A DNA stretch of 64,000 bases, from assembly GCF_000062885.1 (NCBI RefSeq), contig NC_009142.1:5259584-5323583 (forward strand), in the 5' to 3' direction. This document shows, one piece after another, positions 17,247 through 24,928 of the stretch. Position 1 is the first letter of the stretch, and the number at the start of each line of letters is the position of its first letter. Position numbers and translations under genes: made by a program. This DNA is from Saccharopolyspora erythraea NRRL 2338 (GTDB lineage: Bacteria > Actinomycetota > Actinomycetes > Mycobacteriales > Pseudonocardiaceae). The notes beneath the pieces are model-generated. The model saw only the letters and a list, made by a program, of their open reading frames with translations. It ran no database searches and had not been told where the DNA came from.

Positions 17247-17567
17247 TCAGGCACCGGGGGCGCGGAAGTCGAGGTTCTTCCTCGCGGCCTCGTCGATCTC
17301 CTCGGGGCGCAGGAGCTGCACCGCCCTGGACGTGACGGCCCCGGTGGCCCGCACCGCCATGGCCGTGGCTGCCATGGAGACGTCGTCGGGCATGTCGACG
17401 ACGATGTGGAAGTCGTCGGGACCGAACGCGAAGTACATCGACTCGAGCGATCCGCCGCACGAGCTGAGGACCCTCTCTACTGCCTCCCGCCGCCCGGTTC
17501 CGCCCTCGGCGAGCACTCCCTTCGTGCCCTCGGCGGTGTAGCTGCCCTGCACCAGGTACTTCGGCAT
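17247..17567 (-). CDS. GYD domain protein
   Basis: Small protein of 106 residues beginning MPKYLVQGSYTAEGTKGVLA, the standard opening of the GYD family (ferredoxin-like dimeric alpha/beta barrel). SMYFAFGPDDFHIVVDMPDD is the second conserved block. GGGGGAG precedes the ATG at 17567. Biochemical function of the family is unknown. It is transcribed in the same direction as the next unknown gene upstream, but a hairpin separates them. Confidence 0.85.
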   Translation of the reverse strand: MPKYLVQGSYTAEGTKGVLAEGGTGRREAVERVLSSCGGSLESMYFAFGPDDFHIVVDMPDDVSMAATAMAVRATGAVTSRAVQLLRPEEIDEAARKNLDFRAPGA

Positions 17568-17681
17568 CGCTCCCCCAATTCGCCGTGCGGCCACCTCCAG
17601 CCGCGGTCCGGTCCCCACCCTCGGACACGAGAGCCGGTTCGGCCATTCGGCCCGTTGCGGCAGTCGCCCGCAGCGGTTCCG

Positions 17682-17718
17682 CACCACCCGGCCCTGCCGA
17701 CCGGCGGACCGGGTGGTG
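17682..17718 (-). terminator. hairpin after the 236-residue gene
   Basis: CACCACCCGG (17682-17691) pairs with CCGGGTGGTG (17709-17718), a perfect 10-bp stem with 17-base loop, 5 bp beyond the stop at 17723. Confidence 0.65.
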
Positions 17719-17722
17719 TCGT

Positions 17723-18433
17723 TCAGGCCCGGAAGCCGGGGCGGCGTTCGGCCAGGCGCTCGCGCAGCGGCGCGTAGTCGTGGTCGGGGAAAAGCTTCGG
17801 GAAGAGGTCGAGCATGATCTCCATGAACCGCCCGGAGACCGCGAACTGACCCTCGTCGTGCATCGAGACGTCGGTGAACAGGAACTGCCAGCCGAAGGTG
17901 CCCTTCGTGATGCGCAGCGCTTCGAGATATCCGGGATAGTCGACGTCCATCCGGTGGTAGCCCTTGGTCGTCGCGTCGAACCACAGCTCGGGATCGGCCA
18001 CGCCCGGCTGGATCCGCAGCATCGAGAGATGCCCGACTCCGGTCTCCCCGGTTCCGTCGAAGCTGCGCAGCTCGGAATAGAGCTGCCGTTCTTCGGGAGT
18101 CGGGTCGTAGAGGCGTGCCAGGAGCGCACCCCCTCGGACCGCCTGGTGGATGTTGAGCAGGTCGAACTCCCCGGCGATGAGCGATTCCTCCTCGTACTCC
18201 GGATCGGGGACGTCCCACACCGCCGCCATGCTGGTAAAGCGCAGGTGGTAGCTCTTCAGCGACGGGTCCAGCTCGATGCCGTCCCGTTCGGCCAGTTCGG
18301 CGAACACCTGGTCGGCGTCGCCGGCGAGGTCCCGCTCAGCCTGGTCGCCGTTGTCGAGCCTGATGTCCGGGCACCCGCGCAGTTCCTCCAGCACACTGAG
18401 CCACGTGGCCTCGTACGCGGTCAGCTCGGTCAT
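17723..18433 (-). CDS. unknown protein, 236 residues
   Basis: I do not recognise this family. The protein is soluble, acidic, with no signal peptide or transmembrane segment. Sequence features are an N-terminal helix TELTAYEATWLSVLEELRG, central YHLRFTSMAAVWDVPDPEYE and GEFDLLNIHQAV, and a C-terminal LFPKLFPDHDYAPLRERLA. The WFDATTKGYHRMDVDYPGYLE stretch suggests a compact alpha/beta domain; a SMI1/SUKH-like immunity fold is possible but not supported by a clear motif. The ATG at 18433 has AGAGGAGGAG just upstream. It has its own terminator. Confidence 0.75.
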   Translation of the reverse strand: MTELTAYEATWLSVLEELRGCPDIRLDNGDQAERDLAGDADQVFAELAERDGIELDPSLKSYHLRFTSMAAVWDVPDPEYEEESLIAGEFDLLNIHQAVRGGALLARLYDPTPEERQLYSELRSFDGTGETGVGHLSMLRIQPGVADPELWFDATTKGYHRMDVDYPGYLEALRITKGTFGWQFLFTDVSMHDEGQFAVSGRFMEIMLDLFPKLFPDHDYAPLRERLAERRPGFRA

Positions 18434-18529
18434 GCGCCGCTCCTCCTCTGGCCGATTGATCAACTGCTGCGACGCGGCGCACGAGCGGCTGGTTCCCGCG
18501 AGCGGGCTGCGCGGCGGCCCGCCACGCAA

Positions 18530-18569
18530 CGATCGACCCGGACGGACCGATGTCCATCCGGGTCGATCG
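18530..18569 (-). terminator. hairpin terminator upstream of actP region
   Basis: CGATCGACCCGGA (18530-18542) pairs perfectly with TCCGGGTCGATCG (18557-18569), 13 bp with a 14-base loop, 21 bp past the actP-like stop. Confidence 0.8.
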
Positions 18570-18589
18570 CCTCGGTCAGAAGCCGGGAT

Positions 18590-20200
18590 TCAGTGCACGG
18601 TGGCTTTCTCCGCCCCTGCTCCGGTGAGCGAACGCACCTCCATCTCCGCGTATTTGTCCTCGTTGTGCTCCCGGGAGAGCACCGTGCCCAGCCAGCCGAA
18701 GAAGAACGACAGCGGGATGGACACCAGGCCCGGGTTCTGCAACGGGAACCAGTGGAAGTCGACCCCGGTCAGCATCGCCTCGTCGCCACCGGAGACGGCC
18801 GGGGAGAACACGATCAGCACGATCGTGGTGGCCAGTCCACCGTAGATCGACCACAGCGCTCCGGAGGTGTTGAACCGCTTCCAGAACAGCGAGTACAGGA
18901 TCGTCGGCAGGTTCGCCGACGCGGCGACGGCGAAGGCCAGCGCGACGAGGAACGCGACGTTCTGGTTGCGCGCCAGGATTCCGCCGACGATCGCGACGGC
19001 ACCGATCACCAGCGCCGTGATCCGCGCGACCCGGACCTCCGCGGCCTTGTCCTCGACCTGCCCCTTCTTGATCACGTTCGCGTAGATGTCGTGGGCGAAG
19101 GAGGCCGACGCGGTGATGGTCAGCCCGGCGACGACCGCGAGGATCGTCGCGAAGGCGACCGCCGCGATGAAGCCGAGCAGCACCGGGCCGCCGAGCGCCT
19201 GCGCGAGCAGCGGAGCCGCCGAGTTGGACGAACCCGGTGCGCTCTTGATCGCCTCCGGTCCGACGATGGCTCCGGCGCCGTAGCCGAGCACCAGCGTGAA
19301 CAGGTAGAACAGGCCGATCAGCCAGATCGCCCAGACCACCGAGCGGCGGGCTTCCTTGGCTGTCGGGACGGTGTAGAACCGCATCAGCACGTGCGGCAGA
19401 CCGGCGGTGCCGAGCACGAGCGCCAGGCCCAGCGAGAGGAAGTCGAGCTTGCTCGCCTCGCTCTTGCCGTACTTCGCGCCGGGGTTGAGCAGCTTCTCCC
19501 CCGTCTCCCCGGCCCGGTCGACCGCCGCCTGCATCACGGCCGAGAGGTCGAACCCGAAACTGCCGAAGACCCACAGCGTCATCGCCGCCGCACCGCTGAT
19601 CAGCAGCGCCGCCTTGATGATCTGCACCCATGTCGTGCCCTTCATGCCGCCGACCAGCACGTAGACGATCATGATCACGCCGACGATCGCGATCACCACG
19701 GCCTGCCCCGTGCCGCTGGTGATGCCCAGCAGCAGCGAGACCAGCACACCGGCTCCGGCCATCTGCGCCAGCAGGTAGAAGAAGCTGACCGCGAGTGTCG
19801 AGGTGGCCGCCGCGGCGCGCACCGGGCGCTGTCGCATCCGGAACGCCAGGACATCGCCCATCGTGTACTTGCCGGTGTTGCGCAGCAGCTCCGCGACCAG
19901 CAGCAGGGCCACCAGCCAGGCGACCAGGAAGCCGATCGAGTAGAGGAAGCCGTCGTAGCCGTACACCGCGATCGCGCCGACGATGCCGAGGAACGACGCC
20001 GCCGACAGGTAGTCACCTGAGATCGCGATTCCGTTCTGCGGCCCCGAGAACGCGCGACCGGCGGCGTAGTAGTCCGACGCGGTCCGCGTGTTGCGGCTGG
20101 CGCGCAGCACGACGACGAGGGTGACGACGACGAAGGCCGCGAAGATGCTGATGTTCAGCAGCGGGCTGCTGCCCTCCACGCCTTGCGCGAGGTTGTTCAT
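18590..20200 (-). CDS. actP: cation/acetate symporter (ActP-like)
   Basis: Sodium:solute symporter of 536 residues with about 13 hydrophobic segments. Conserved SSS features are SGDYLSAASFLGIVG near residue 53, the LPHVLMRFYTVP block, and the early AGRAFSGPQNGIAIS. It matches the ActP/MctC acetate-pyruvate branch. The start overlaps the stop of the DUF485 gene by 4 bases, the same pairing as yjcH-actP in enteric bacteria, which supports the assignment. GAGGGGG precedes the ATG. Acetate taken up would be activated by the Acs encoded at 24.9 kb. Confidence 0.9.
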   Translation of the reverse strand: MNNLAQGVEGSSPLLNISIFAAFVVVTLVVVLRASRNTRTASDYYAAGRAFSGPQNGIAISGDYLSAASFLGIVGAIAVYGYDGFLYSIGFLVAWLVALLLVAELLRNTGKYTMGDVLAFRMRQRPVRAAAATSTLAVSFFYLLAQMAGAGVLVSLLLGITSGTGQAVVIAIVGVIMIVYVLVGGMKGTTWVQIIKAALLISGAAAMTLWVFGSFGFDLSAVMQAAVDRAGETGEKLLNPGAKYGKSEASKLDFLSLGLALVLGTAGLPHVLMRFYTVPTAKEARRSVVWAIWLIGLFYLFTLVLGYGAGAIVGPEAIKSAPGSSNSAAPLLAQALGGPVLLGFIAAVAFATILAVVAGLTITASASFAHDIYANVIKKGQVEDKAAEVRVARITALVIGAVAIVGGILARNQNVAFLVALAFAVAASANLPTILYSLFWKRFNTSGALWSIYGGLATTIVLIVFSPAVSGGDEAMLTGVDFHWFPLQNPGLVSIPLSFFFGWLGTVLSREHNEDKYAEMEVRSLTGAGAEKATVH

Positions 20201-20541
20201 CGCTCAGCCCCCTCGACCTCGGCGCGGATCCGGTCGGCCACCGGGTCCAGGTGCCGGTTCGCGAACCGCACGTACAGCGCGGTGATGACGAACGTGGACA
20301 CGAACTGGAGCAGCCCCAGCACCAGGCCCACGTTGATGTTGCCGACCAGCTTGATGGACATGAATCCTTGCGCGTAGTCGGCCAGCAGCACGTACACCAG
20401 GTACCAGGCGAGGAAGAACGCGGTCATCGGGAACACGAATCCCCGGAGGCGGTGGCGGAGAACGCGGAACTCCGCACTCTCGTGCACTTCGCGCCACACG
20501 TCCGCAGTGGGCGCTGGCTCAGCTCGCTCACTCCTAGTCAC
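20197..20541 (-). CDS. DUF485 membrane protein (YjcH-like)
   Basis: Small inner-membrane protein of 114 residues with two hydrophobic helices (FPMTAFFLAWYLVYVLLADY and NVGLVLGLLQFVSTFVITAL) and the DUF485 signature FRVLRHRLRGFVFP. It is the usual accessory partner encoded before ActP-type symporters. GTG start at 20541 with GGAGG 7 bases upstream. The stop overlaps the actP start, implying translational coupling. Confidence 0.9.
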   Translation of the reverse strand: MTRSERAEPAPTADVWREVHESAEFRVLRHRLRGFVFPMTAFFLAWYLVYVLLADYAQGFMSIKLVGNINVGLVLGLLQFVSTFVITALYVRFANRHLDPVADRIRAEVEGAER

Positions 20542-20720
20542 GACAGCCTCCTAACGAGTGGTGCGCGACACGTTAGGCGCGTCACACTCGAGGGAGAACC
20601 GATCGCGGTCCGATAGACGACGGGCGCGACGAACGGTCCACGAACGGCACCCGGAACAGGTCGAACGGTTCCGCGAAGCCCGGCCCGGACACCGGTACCG
20701 CGGCGTTTCCGGGGACGGAG

Positions 20721-22409
20721 TCACCGCACCCGCTGGGCCGACCTGGACTCCTCGTCGAGGTGCAGCCGCAGCATGGCCGCCTCGGCCCACGGCGGCGGAT
20801 ACCCGCGCAACGAGACCACCACCATCGTGGCGAACGCCAGCGGCACCGCCCAGGGTGCGGGCTGGGCGACCAGGATCGCCAGCCAGCCCGGCAGCGGTGG
20901 GCCGAACAGGGTGGCCGCGATGGCCGCCGACGACGCCGTCAGGCCGACCAGGACGCCGCTGAGCGCGCCCGCGCTGGTCAGCCGCCGCCACCAGATGCCC
21001 AGCACCAGCAACGGGCAGAACGTGGCCGCGGCGACCGAGAAACCCCAGGTCACCAGCGTCCCCGCCGCCAGGTGCGCGGCCTGCAGCGCGAGCAGGACCA
21101 CCACCGCCGCGGCCAGCACGACCGCGACGCGCAGCTGGCCGAGACCGCCCGCGGCCAGGTCGTGCGAGATCGCCCCGGACACCACCAGCAGCAGACCCAG
21201 CGACGTGGCCAGGAACGCCGCGAACGCCCCGCCGGTGAGCAGCGCCGTGAACAGCGTCCCCTGCCAGCCGGTGTCCACCCGCGTGGGCAGCGCGACGACG
21301 AGCACGTCGGTCACGCCCGAGAGGTAGAGGTGGGGCACCAGCACCCTGCCGAGCGCTCCGTAGATCCCCGGGAACAGGTAGAAGACGCCGAGCAGCACGA
21401 CGGTGAGCGCGGCGGTCCGGCGGGCCGACCGGCCGTCCGGGCTGGTGTGGAAGCGGACCAGCACGTGCGGCAGGCCCATGGTGCCGAACATCGTGGCCAC
21501 CAGCACCGCCCACGTGCCCAGCAGCGGGTGCTCGGCGTTCTCCAGGTCGAGCAGCGGACGCCGCCAGTCGTGCCCGCCCGGCACGTCGGCGCCGCGCAGA
21601 CCGGGCACGGGGGCACCGCTGCCGAAGACCACCGTGCGCCCGGCGGTGATCTCGTGCTCTCCGGCCGGGAGCAGCGAAACGGCACCGTCCGGGCCGCGCA
21701 CCGGCGTCGGCTCGCCGACCTCCAGCACCACGTCCACCTGGAACACCACCGGGGTGTCCTCGGCGAAGCGGGTGATCTCGACCGGGTGCAGGGCGTCGTG
21801 GCGCACCGACGGGCCGGCCTGCAGCAGCAACCACACCGCGGGCACGATGAACAGCGTCAGCTTCAGGCAGAACTGGAACGCCTGGACGTAGGTCGCGGCC
21901 CGCATCCCGCCGAGCGCCAGCGTCGCGCTGACCACCGCGCCTGCCAGCACCACGCCCACCCAGTACGGCGTGCCGCTGACCACGCTCAGCACCAGCCCCG
22001 CCGTCCTGAACTGGGGCACCAGGTACAGCCCGGCGATGATCAGCACGACCACCGCGGCGACCCGCCGCAGACCCGGCGAGGCCAGCCGCGCCTCGGCGAA
22101 GTCGGGGACCGTGAGGGCCCCCGACCGCCGCAGCGGCGCGGCGACGAGCACCAGCATCGCGATGTAGCCCGCGGTGAACCCGACCGGATACCACAGCGCC
22201 CCCACGCCGTCGGACACCATGATCCCGGCGACGCCCAGGAACGACGCCGCGGAGAGGTACTCGCCCGAGACGGCCGCGGAGTTGACCAGCGGGGAGACCT
22301 GACGCGAGGCGACCAGGAAGTCCGAGGTGGTGCGCATCGCCGCCACGCCCCGAAGGCCGATCAGCAGCGTCAGCAGCACGATCAGCGCCACGGCGACCGC
22401 GGCGGACAT
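20721..22409 (-). CDS. second sodium:solute symporter (ActP/MctC-like)
   Basis: Membrane protein of 562 residues, same family as the 18.6-kb symporter: SGEYLSAASFLGVAGIMVSD, the LPHVLVRFHTSPDG block and AISHDL. It has a hydrophilic insert of roughly 90 residues (after LLLQAGPSVRHDALHP) not present in the first symporter. The start at 22409 overlaps the stop of the small membrane gene before it, so it belongs to the lytS-lytR operon. It is probably the transporter whose substrate (a short carboxylate such as acetate or pyruvate) is linked to that two-component system. Confidence 0.88.
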   Translation of the reverse strand: MSAAVAVALIVLLTLLIGLRGVAAMRTTSDFLVASRQVSPLVNSAAVSGEYLSAASFLGVAGIMVSDGVGALWYPVGFTAGYIAMLVLVAAPLRRSGALTVPDFAEARLASPGLRRVAAVVVLIIAGLYLVPQFRTAGLVLSVVSGTPYWVGVVLAGAVVSATLALGGMRAATYVQAFQFCLKLTLFIVPAVWLLLQAGPSVRHDALHPVEITRFAEDTPVVFQVDVVLEVGEPTPVRGPDGAVSLLPAGEHEITAGRTVVFGSGAPVPGLRGADVPGGHDWRRPLLDLENAEHPLLGTWAVLVATMFGTMGLPHVLVRFHTSPDGRSARRTAALTVVLLGVFYLFPGIYGALGRVLVPHLYLSGVTDVLVVALPTRVDTGWQGTLFTALLTGGAFAAFLATSLGLLLVVSGAISHDLAAGGLGQLRVAVVLAAAVVVLLALQAAHLAAGTLVTWGFSVAAATFCPLLVLGIWWRRLTSAGALSGVLVGLTASSAAIAATLFGPPLPGWLAILVAQPAPWAVPLAFATMVVVSLRGYPPPWAEAAMLRLHLDEESRSAQRVR

Positions 22410-22756
22410 CAGCCCCCCTCCGCCCGTTCGGCGCGGCGCAGCTGCCACCAGGCCAGCGCCGCCATCGCAGGGAAGGGCACGACCACCAGCAGCAGCCACG
22501 AGAGCGGGACGCCCAACAGCCGGACCTCGTCGAGCGCCGGCACCAACGCGAACAGGACCGGCAGCCCGAACAGCAGGGCGAACAGCGCCGACAGCGTCAC
22601 CGCGCCCCGCCTGCGCTGGGCCTGGTAGAGCCGTCGGGCACGCCCGGCTTCGGCGAGGTCCAGCCTCGGGGCCCGCCAGCGGCGGCGCACCACGCGGCGG
22701 GCGTGCGCGACCCGCGTCTGCGGGCTCATCACGGTGACCCGCCTGCGAGCGCTCAT
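22409..22756 (-). CDS. small membrane protein between LytR and symporter
   Basis: Product of 115 residues. The first 45 are strongly basic (RRVVRRRWRAPRLDLAEAGR), followed by two hydrophobic helices, LSALFALLFGLPVLFALVPAL and VPLSWLLLVVVPFPAMAALAWW, and a charged tail. It resembles, in size and topology, the DUF485-type partner of SSS symporters and is likely an analogue. Both ends overlap neighbours in TGATG fashion, so four genes are translationally coupled. Confidence 0.75.
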   Translation of the reverse strand: MSARRRVTVMSPQTRVAHARRVVRRRWRAPRLDLAEAGRARRLYQAQRRRGAVTLSALFALLFGLPVLFALVPALDEVRLLGVPLSWLLLVVVPFPAMAALAWWQLRRAERAEGG

Positions 22757-23541
22757 CACTCGCCCCGGCCGGACCGGGCGAGCTCGCTGCGCTGGGCGTC
22801 CCGCAGCAGCCTCTCGCGCAGGTCCCGCGCGTGCCGCCTGCTGACCGGGACGTCGCCGACGTCGGTGCGCGCGATCAGCGCCCCGGTCGTGTCGCTGCGC
22901 AGCTCGCGCACGGCGCCGAGCGACACCAGGAAGCTGCGGTGCACCCGCGAGAAACCGGCGTCGCCCCAGTACTCCTCCAGCCTGGAGATCGGCATCCGCA
23001 CGACGTGCACCCCGCTCGGGGTGTGCAGGCGGACGTAGTCGCCCTGGGCTTCGGCGAACCGCACCTCGCTGCGCCGCACGTAGCGGGTCCGGCCCGCCGC
23101 CTCCACCGGCAGCGCGGCCATCGCGTCCGGCTGCGGCGCGGGCGGCTCGGCGCTCGCGGGTTCCTCCGGTGCCAGCATCCTGCCCACGCGCTCCAGCGCG
23201 GCCGCCAGGCGCTCGACGCGCACCGGTTTGAGCAGGTAGTCGACCGCGCCGATGTCGTAGGCCGTCACGGCGTGGCGGTCGTAGGCGGTGACGAACACGA
23301 TGGCGGGCGGATCGGCCAGCCTGGCCAGCAACGTCGCCAGCTCCAGCCCGTCCAGCCCCGGCATCGAGATGTCCAGGAACACCGCGTCGAAGCGGGCGGT
23401 CCGGATCATCTTGAGCGCGGCGACCGCGTCGACCGCGCCTGCGACCTCGGCCACCTCCGGAGCCTCCCGCAACAGCCGGCACAGCTCGTCGAGCGCGGGA
23501 GCCACGTCGTCGACGGCGAGAACGCGCAGTCCTGCGGGCAT
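22756..23541 (-). CDS. LytR/AlgR-type response regulator
   Basis: Protein of 261 residues. The receiver domain (1-120) has VLAVDDVAPALDEL, phospho-acceptor Asp in DAVFLDISMPGLDG, and the Lys in DYLLKPV. A proline-rich linker leads to a LytTR DNA-binding domain (about 165-255: YVRRSEVRFAEAQGDYVRLH, SRVHRSFLVSL, VPVSRRHARDLRERL). Start ATG 23541 overlaps the kinase stop. LytTR domains bind two direct repeats spaced by whole helical turns; such repeats lie at 24.7 kb before lytS. Confidence 0.93.
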   Translation of the reverse strand: MPAGLRVLAVDDVAPALDELCRLLREAPEVAEVAGAVDAVAALKMIRTARFDAVFLDISMPGLDGLELATLLARLADPPAIVFVTAYDRHAVTAYDIGAVDYLLKPVRVERLAAALERVGRMLAPEEPASAEPPAPQPDAMAALPVEAAGRTRYVRRSEVRFAEAQGDYVRLHTPSGVHVVRMPISRLEEYWGDAGFSRVHRSFLVSLGAVRELRSDTTGALIARTDVGDVPVSRRHARDLRERLLRDAQRSELARSGRGE

Positions 23542-24632
23542 CACGGCACCACCCCCGGTTGGAACCGGGGTACCCGGACGACCACCCGGGTACCCGCGCC
23601 TTCGGCGGTCTCGACGACCAGCCCGTACCACGCCCCGTACACCGTGCGCAGCCTGCGGTCGACGCTGGCCAGCCCCATGCTCTCCGCCGAGTCCTGCCCG
23701 GCCAGGAGGGCCTGCGCGCGGGCCGGGTCCATGCCGACGCCGTCGTCCTCCACGCTGATCACCAGGTCGGTGCCCTCGGCCTCGCCCTGCACCTGGACCA
23801 GCCCCGTGCCCTGCCCGTCCGGGGTCAGCCGGGGTTCGATCCCGTGCCGCACCGCGTTCTCGACCAGCGGTTCGAGCACCAGGTACGGGATGGCGACCGC
23901 GAGCACCTCCGGCGCGACCCTGATCTGCACCTTCAGCCGATCGCCGAGCACCGCGCGCTGCAGCCCGAGGTAGGTCTCGATCGCGTGGAACTCGTCGGAG
24001 ACCGTGGTGTACTCCCGGTGGCGGGCCAGTCCGTATCGGATGAAGTCGGCGAAGTCGAGCATCAGCTCGTGCGAGCGGTCGGGGTCGGAGCGCACCAGCG
24101 AGGCGATCACCGTCATCGCGTTGTACATGAAGTGCGGCGAGATCTCCGCGCGCAGGGCCCGCAGCTCGGCCTGCGCGGCCAGGTCGGCGGAGTTCTCCAG
24201 CCGCGCGCGTTCGAGGGCGGCCTCGGTCCAGGCCGCCACCTCGCGCACCGCGGTCATCCGGGTGTCGCCGTCCACCACGAGCACCCCCGCGAGCTCCTCG
24301 AACACCAGCAGCGGCATCGCCACCAGCGGCGGACGACCGCTGCGGTCCTCGGTGTCCAGCACGTCGGCCACCAGCCGCTCCGGGTCCGGCGCGGTCCGCG
24401 GGCTGCCCGACCAGCGCACCGCGCCGGACAGGTCGGCGAGCCCCACCGCGCGGGCTCCGAGCAGTTTGCGCAGGTCACGGGCCGCCGCCGAGGCGCGCGG
24501 GCCGGCAGCGCCCTCGCGGAGGTCGTCGACCACCCGGCGAGCGATGTGCAGCACCGAAGCCGCGGTGCGCGAGCGCGGCCACCACGCCCCGAGGAGCTCG
24601 TGGTGGAGCGTGCGGTCGGCGGGCACCGGCAT
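23541..24632 (-). CDS. LytS-type sensor histidine kinase, soluble
   Basis: Kinase of 363 residues (ATG at 24632 with GGGAG five bases upstream; an ATG at 24644 is the alternative). The His_kinase block has the phospho-acceptor histidine in LRAEISPHFMYNAMTVIASL, and the ATP-binding half shows LEPLVENAVRHG and ISVEDDGVGM. The N-terminal 150 residues have no membrane helices; LVAMPLLVFEELAGVLVVDG is GAF-like, so the signal is sensed in the cytoplasm, unlike classic LytS. It heads the operon lytS-lytR-small membrane protein-symporter. Confidence 0.9.
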   Translation of the reverse strand: MPVPADRTLHHELLGAWWPRSRTAASVLHIARRVVDDLREGAAGPRASAAARDLRKLLGARAVGLADLSGAVRWSGSPRTAPDPERLVADVLDTEDRSGRPPLVAMPLLVFEELAGVLVVDGDTRMTAVREVAAWTEAALERARLENSADLAAQAELRALRAEISPHFMYNAMTVIASLVRSDPDRSHELMLDFADFIRYGLARHREYTTVSDEFHAIETYLGLQRAVLGDRLKVQIRVAPEVLAVAIPYLVLEPLVENAVRHGIEPRLTPDGQGTGLVQVQGEAEGTDLVISVEDDGVGMDPARAQALLAGQDSAESMGLASVDRRLRTVYGAWYGLVVETAEGAGTRVVVRVPRFQPGVVP

Positions 24633-24672
24633 CGTCGCTCCCATCGCCGTCGACAGGATGCCTGGATGTTAG

Positions 24673-24764
24673 TTCCGTTCATGCCACCCAGGCGAGGGAC
24701 CCCTTTCGTCGGCCGTTCGTCGCGCCCTGGACGCATTCCGTCGTGACTGTCCGGCATTCCGTCG
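24673..24764. promoter_or_regulatory. phased TTC(C)GTCG repeats, candidate LytTR sites
   Basis: TTCGTCG or TTCCGTCG-like elements occur at 24673 (TTCCGTTC), 24705, 24716, 24736 and 24757. The last two are 21 bp apart and the one at 24716 is 20 bp before; 24673 is 63 bp (three times 21) before 24736. Direct repeats on one helix face are what LytTR regulators bind. They lie between the divergent lytS and acs genes. Repeats are seen; binding is inferred. Confidence 0.5.
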
Positions 24765-24824
24765 CGAGGAACGTGCCGGGCCTCACTCGATCCACTTACG
24801 TTGACCGACACGCAAAGTGAGAGC

Positions 24825-24905
24825 TTGTCTTTGATCTACGAGGCGGCGGAGCCGCTTGCCCACCCGCCACCAGCACCGCCACGCGAGGAGAGTTCGAAGA
24901 CAGGC
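24825..24905 (+). repeat. dispersed repeat, copy 1 (in acs leader)
   Basis: The segment from TTGTCTTTGATCTACGAG through GGCGGAGCCG and CACCGCCACGCGAGGA to GTTCGAAGACAGGC corresponds, block by block, to the reverse complement of 28524-28612 (TGTCTTTGATCTTCGAAG, GGCGGAGCCGGAG, AACCGCCACGCAAGATGAG, then CGACAGCCT). It sits in the untranslated leader of acs, ending 10 bp before the ribosome site. It may be a miniature repeat family of this genome. Confidence 0.55.
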
Positions 24906-24928
24906 ACTGAGCACAGCGAGGAGTGGTC

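Noticed and set aside
18590-22409. Recent tandem duplication of the two sodium:solute symporters
   Set aside because: They share family motifs only. The second has a long extra insert and a different small partner, so they are old paralogs or separately acquired.
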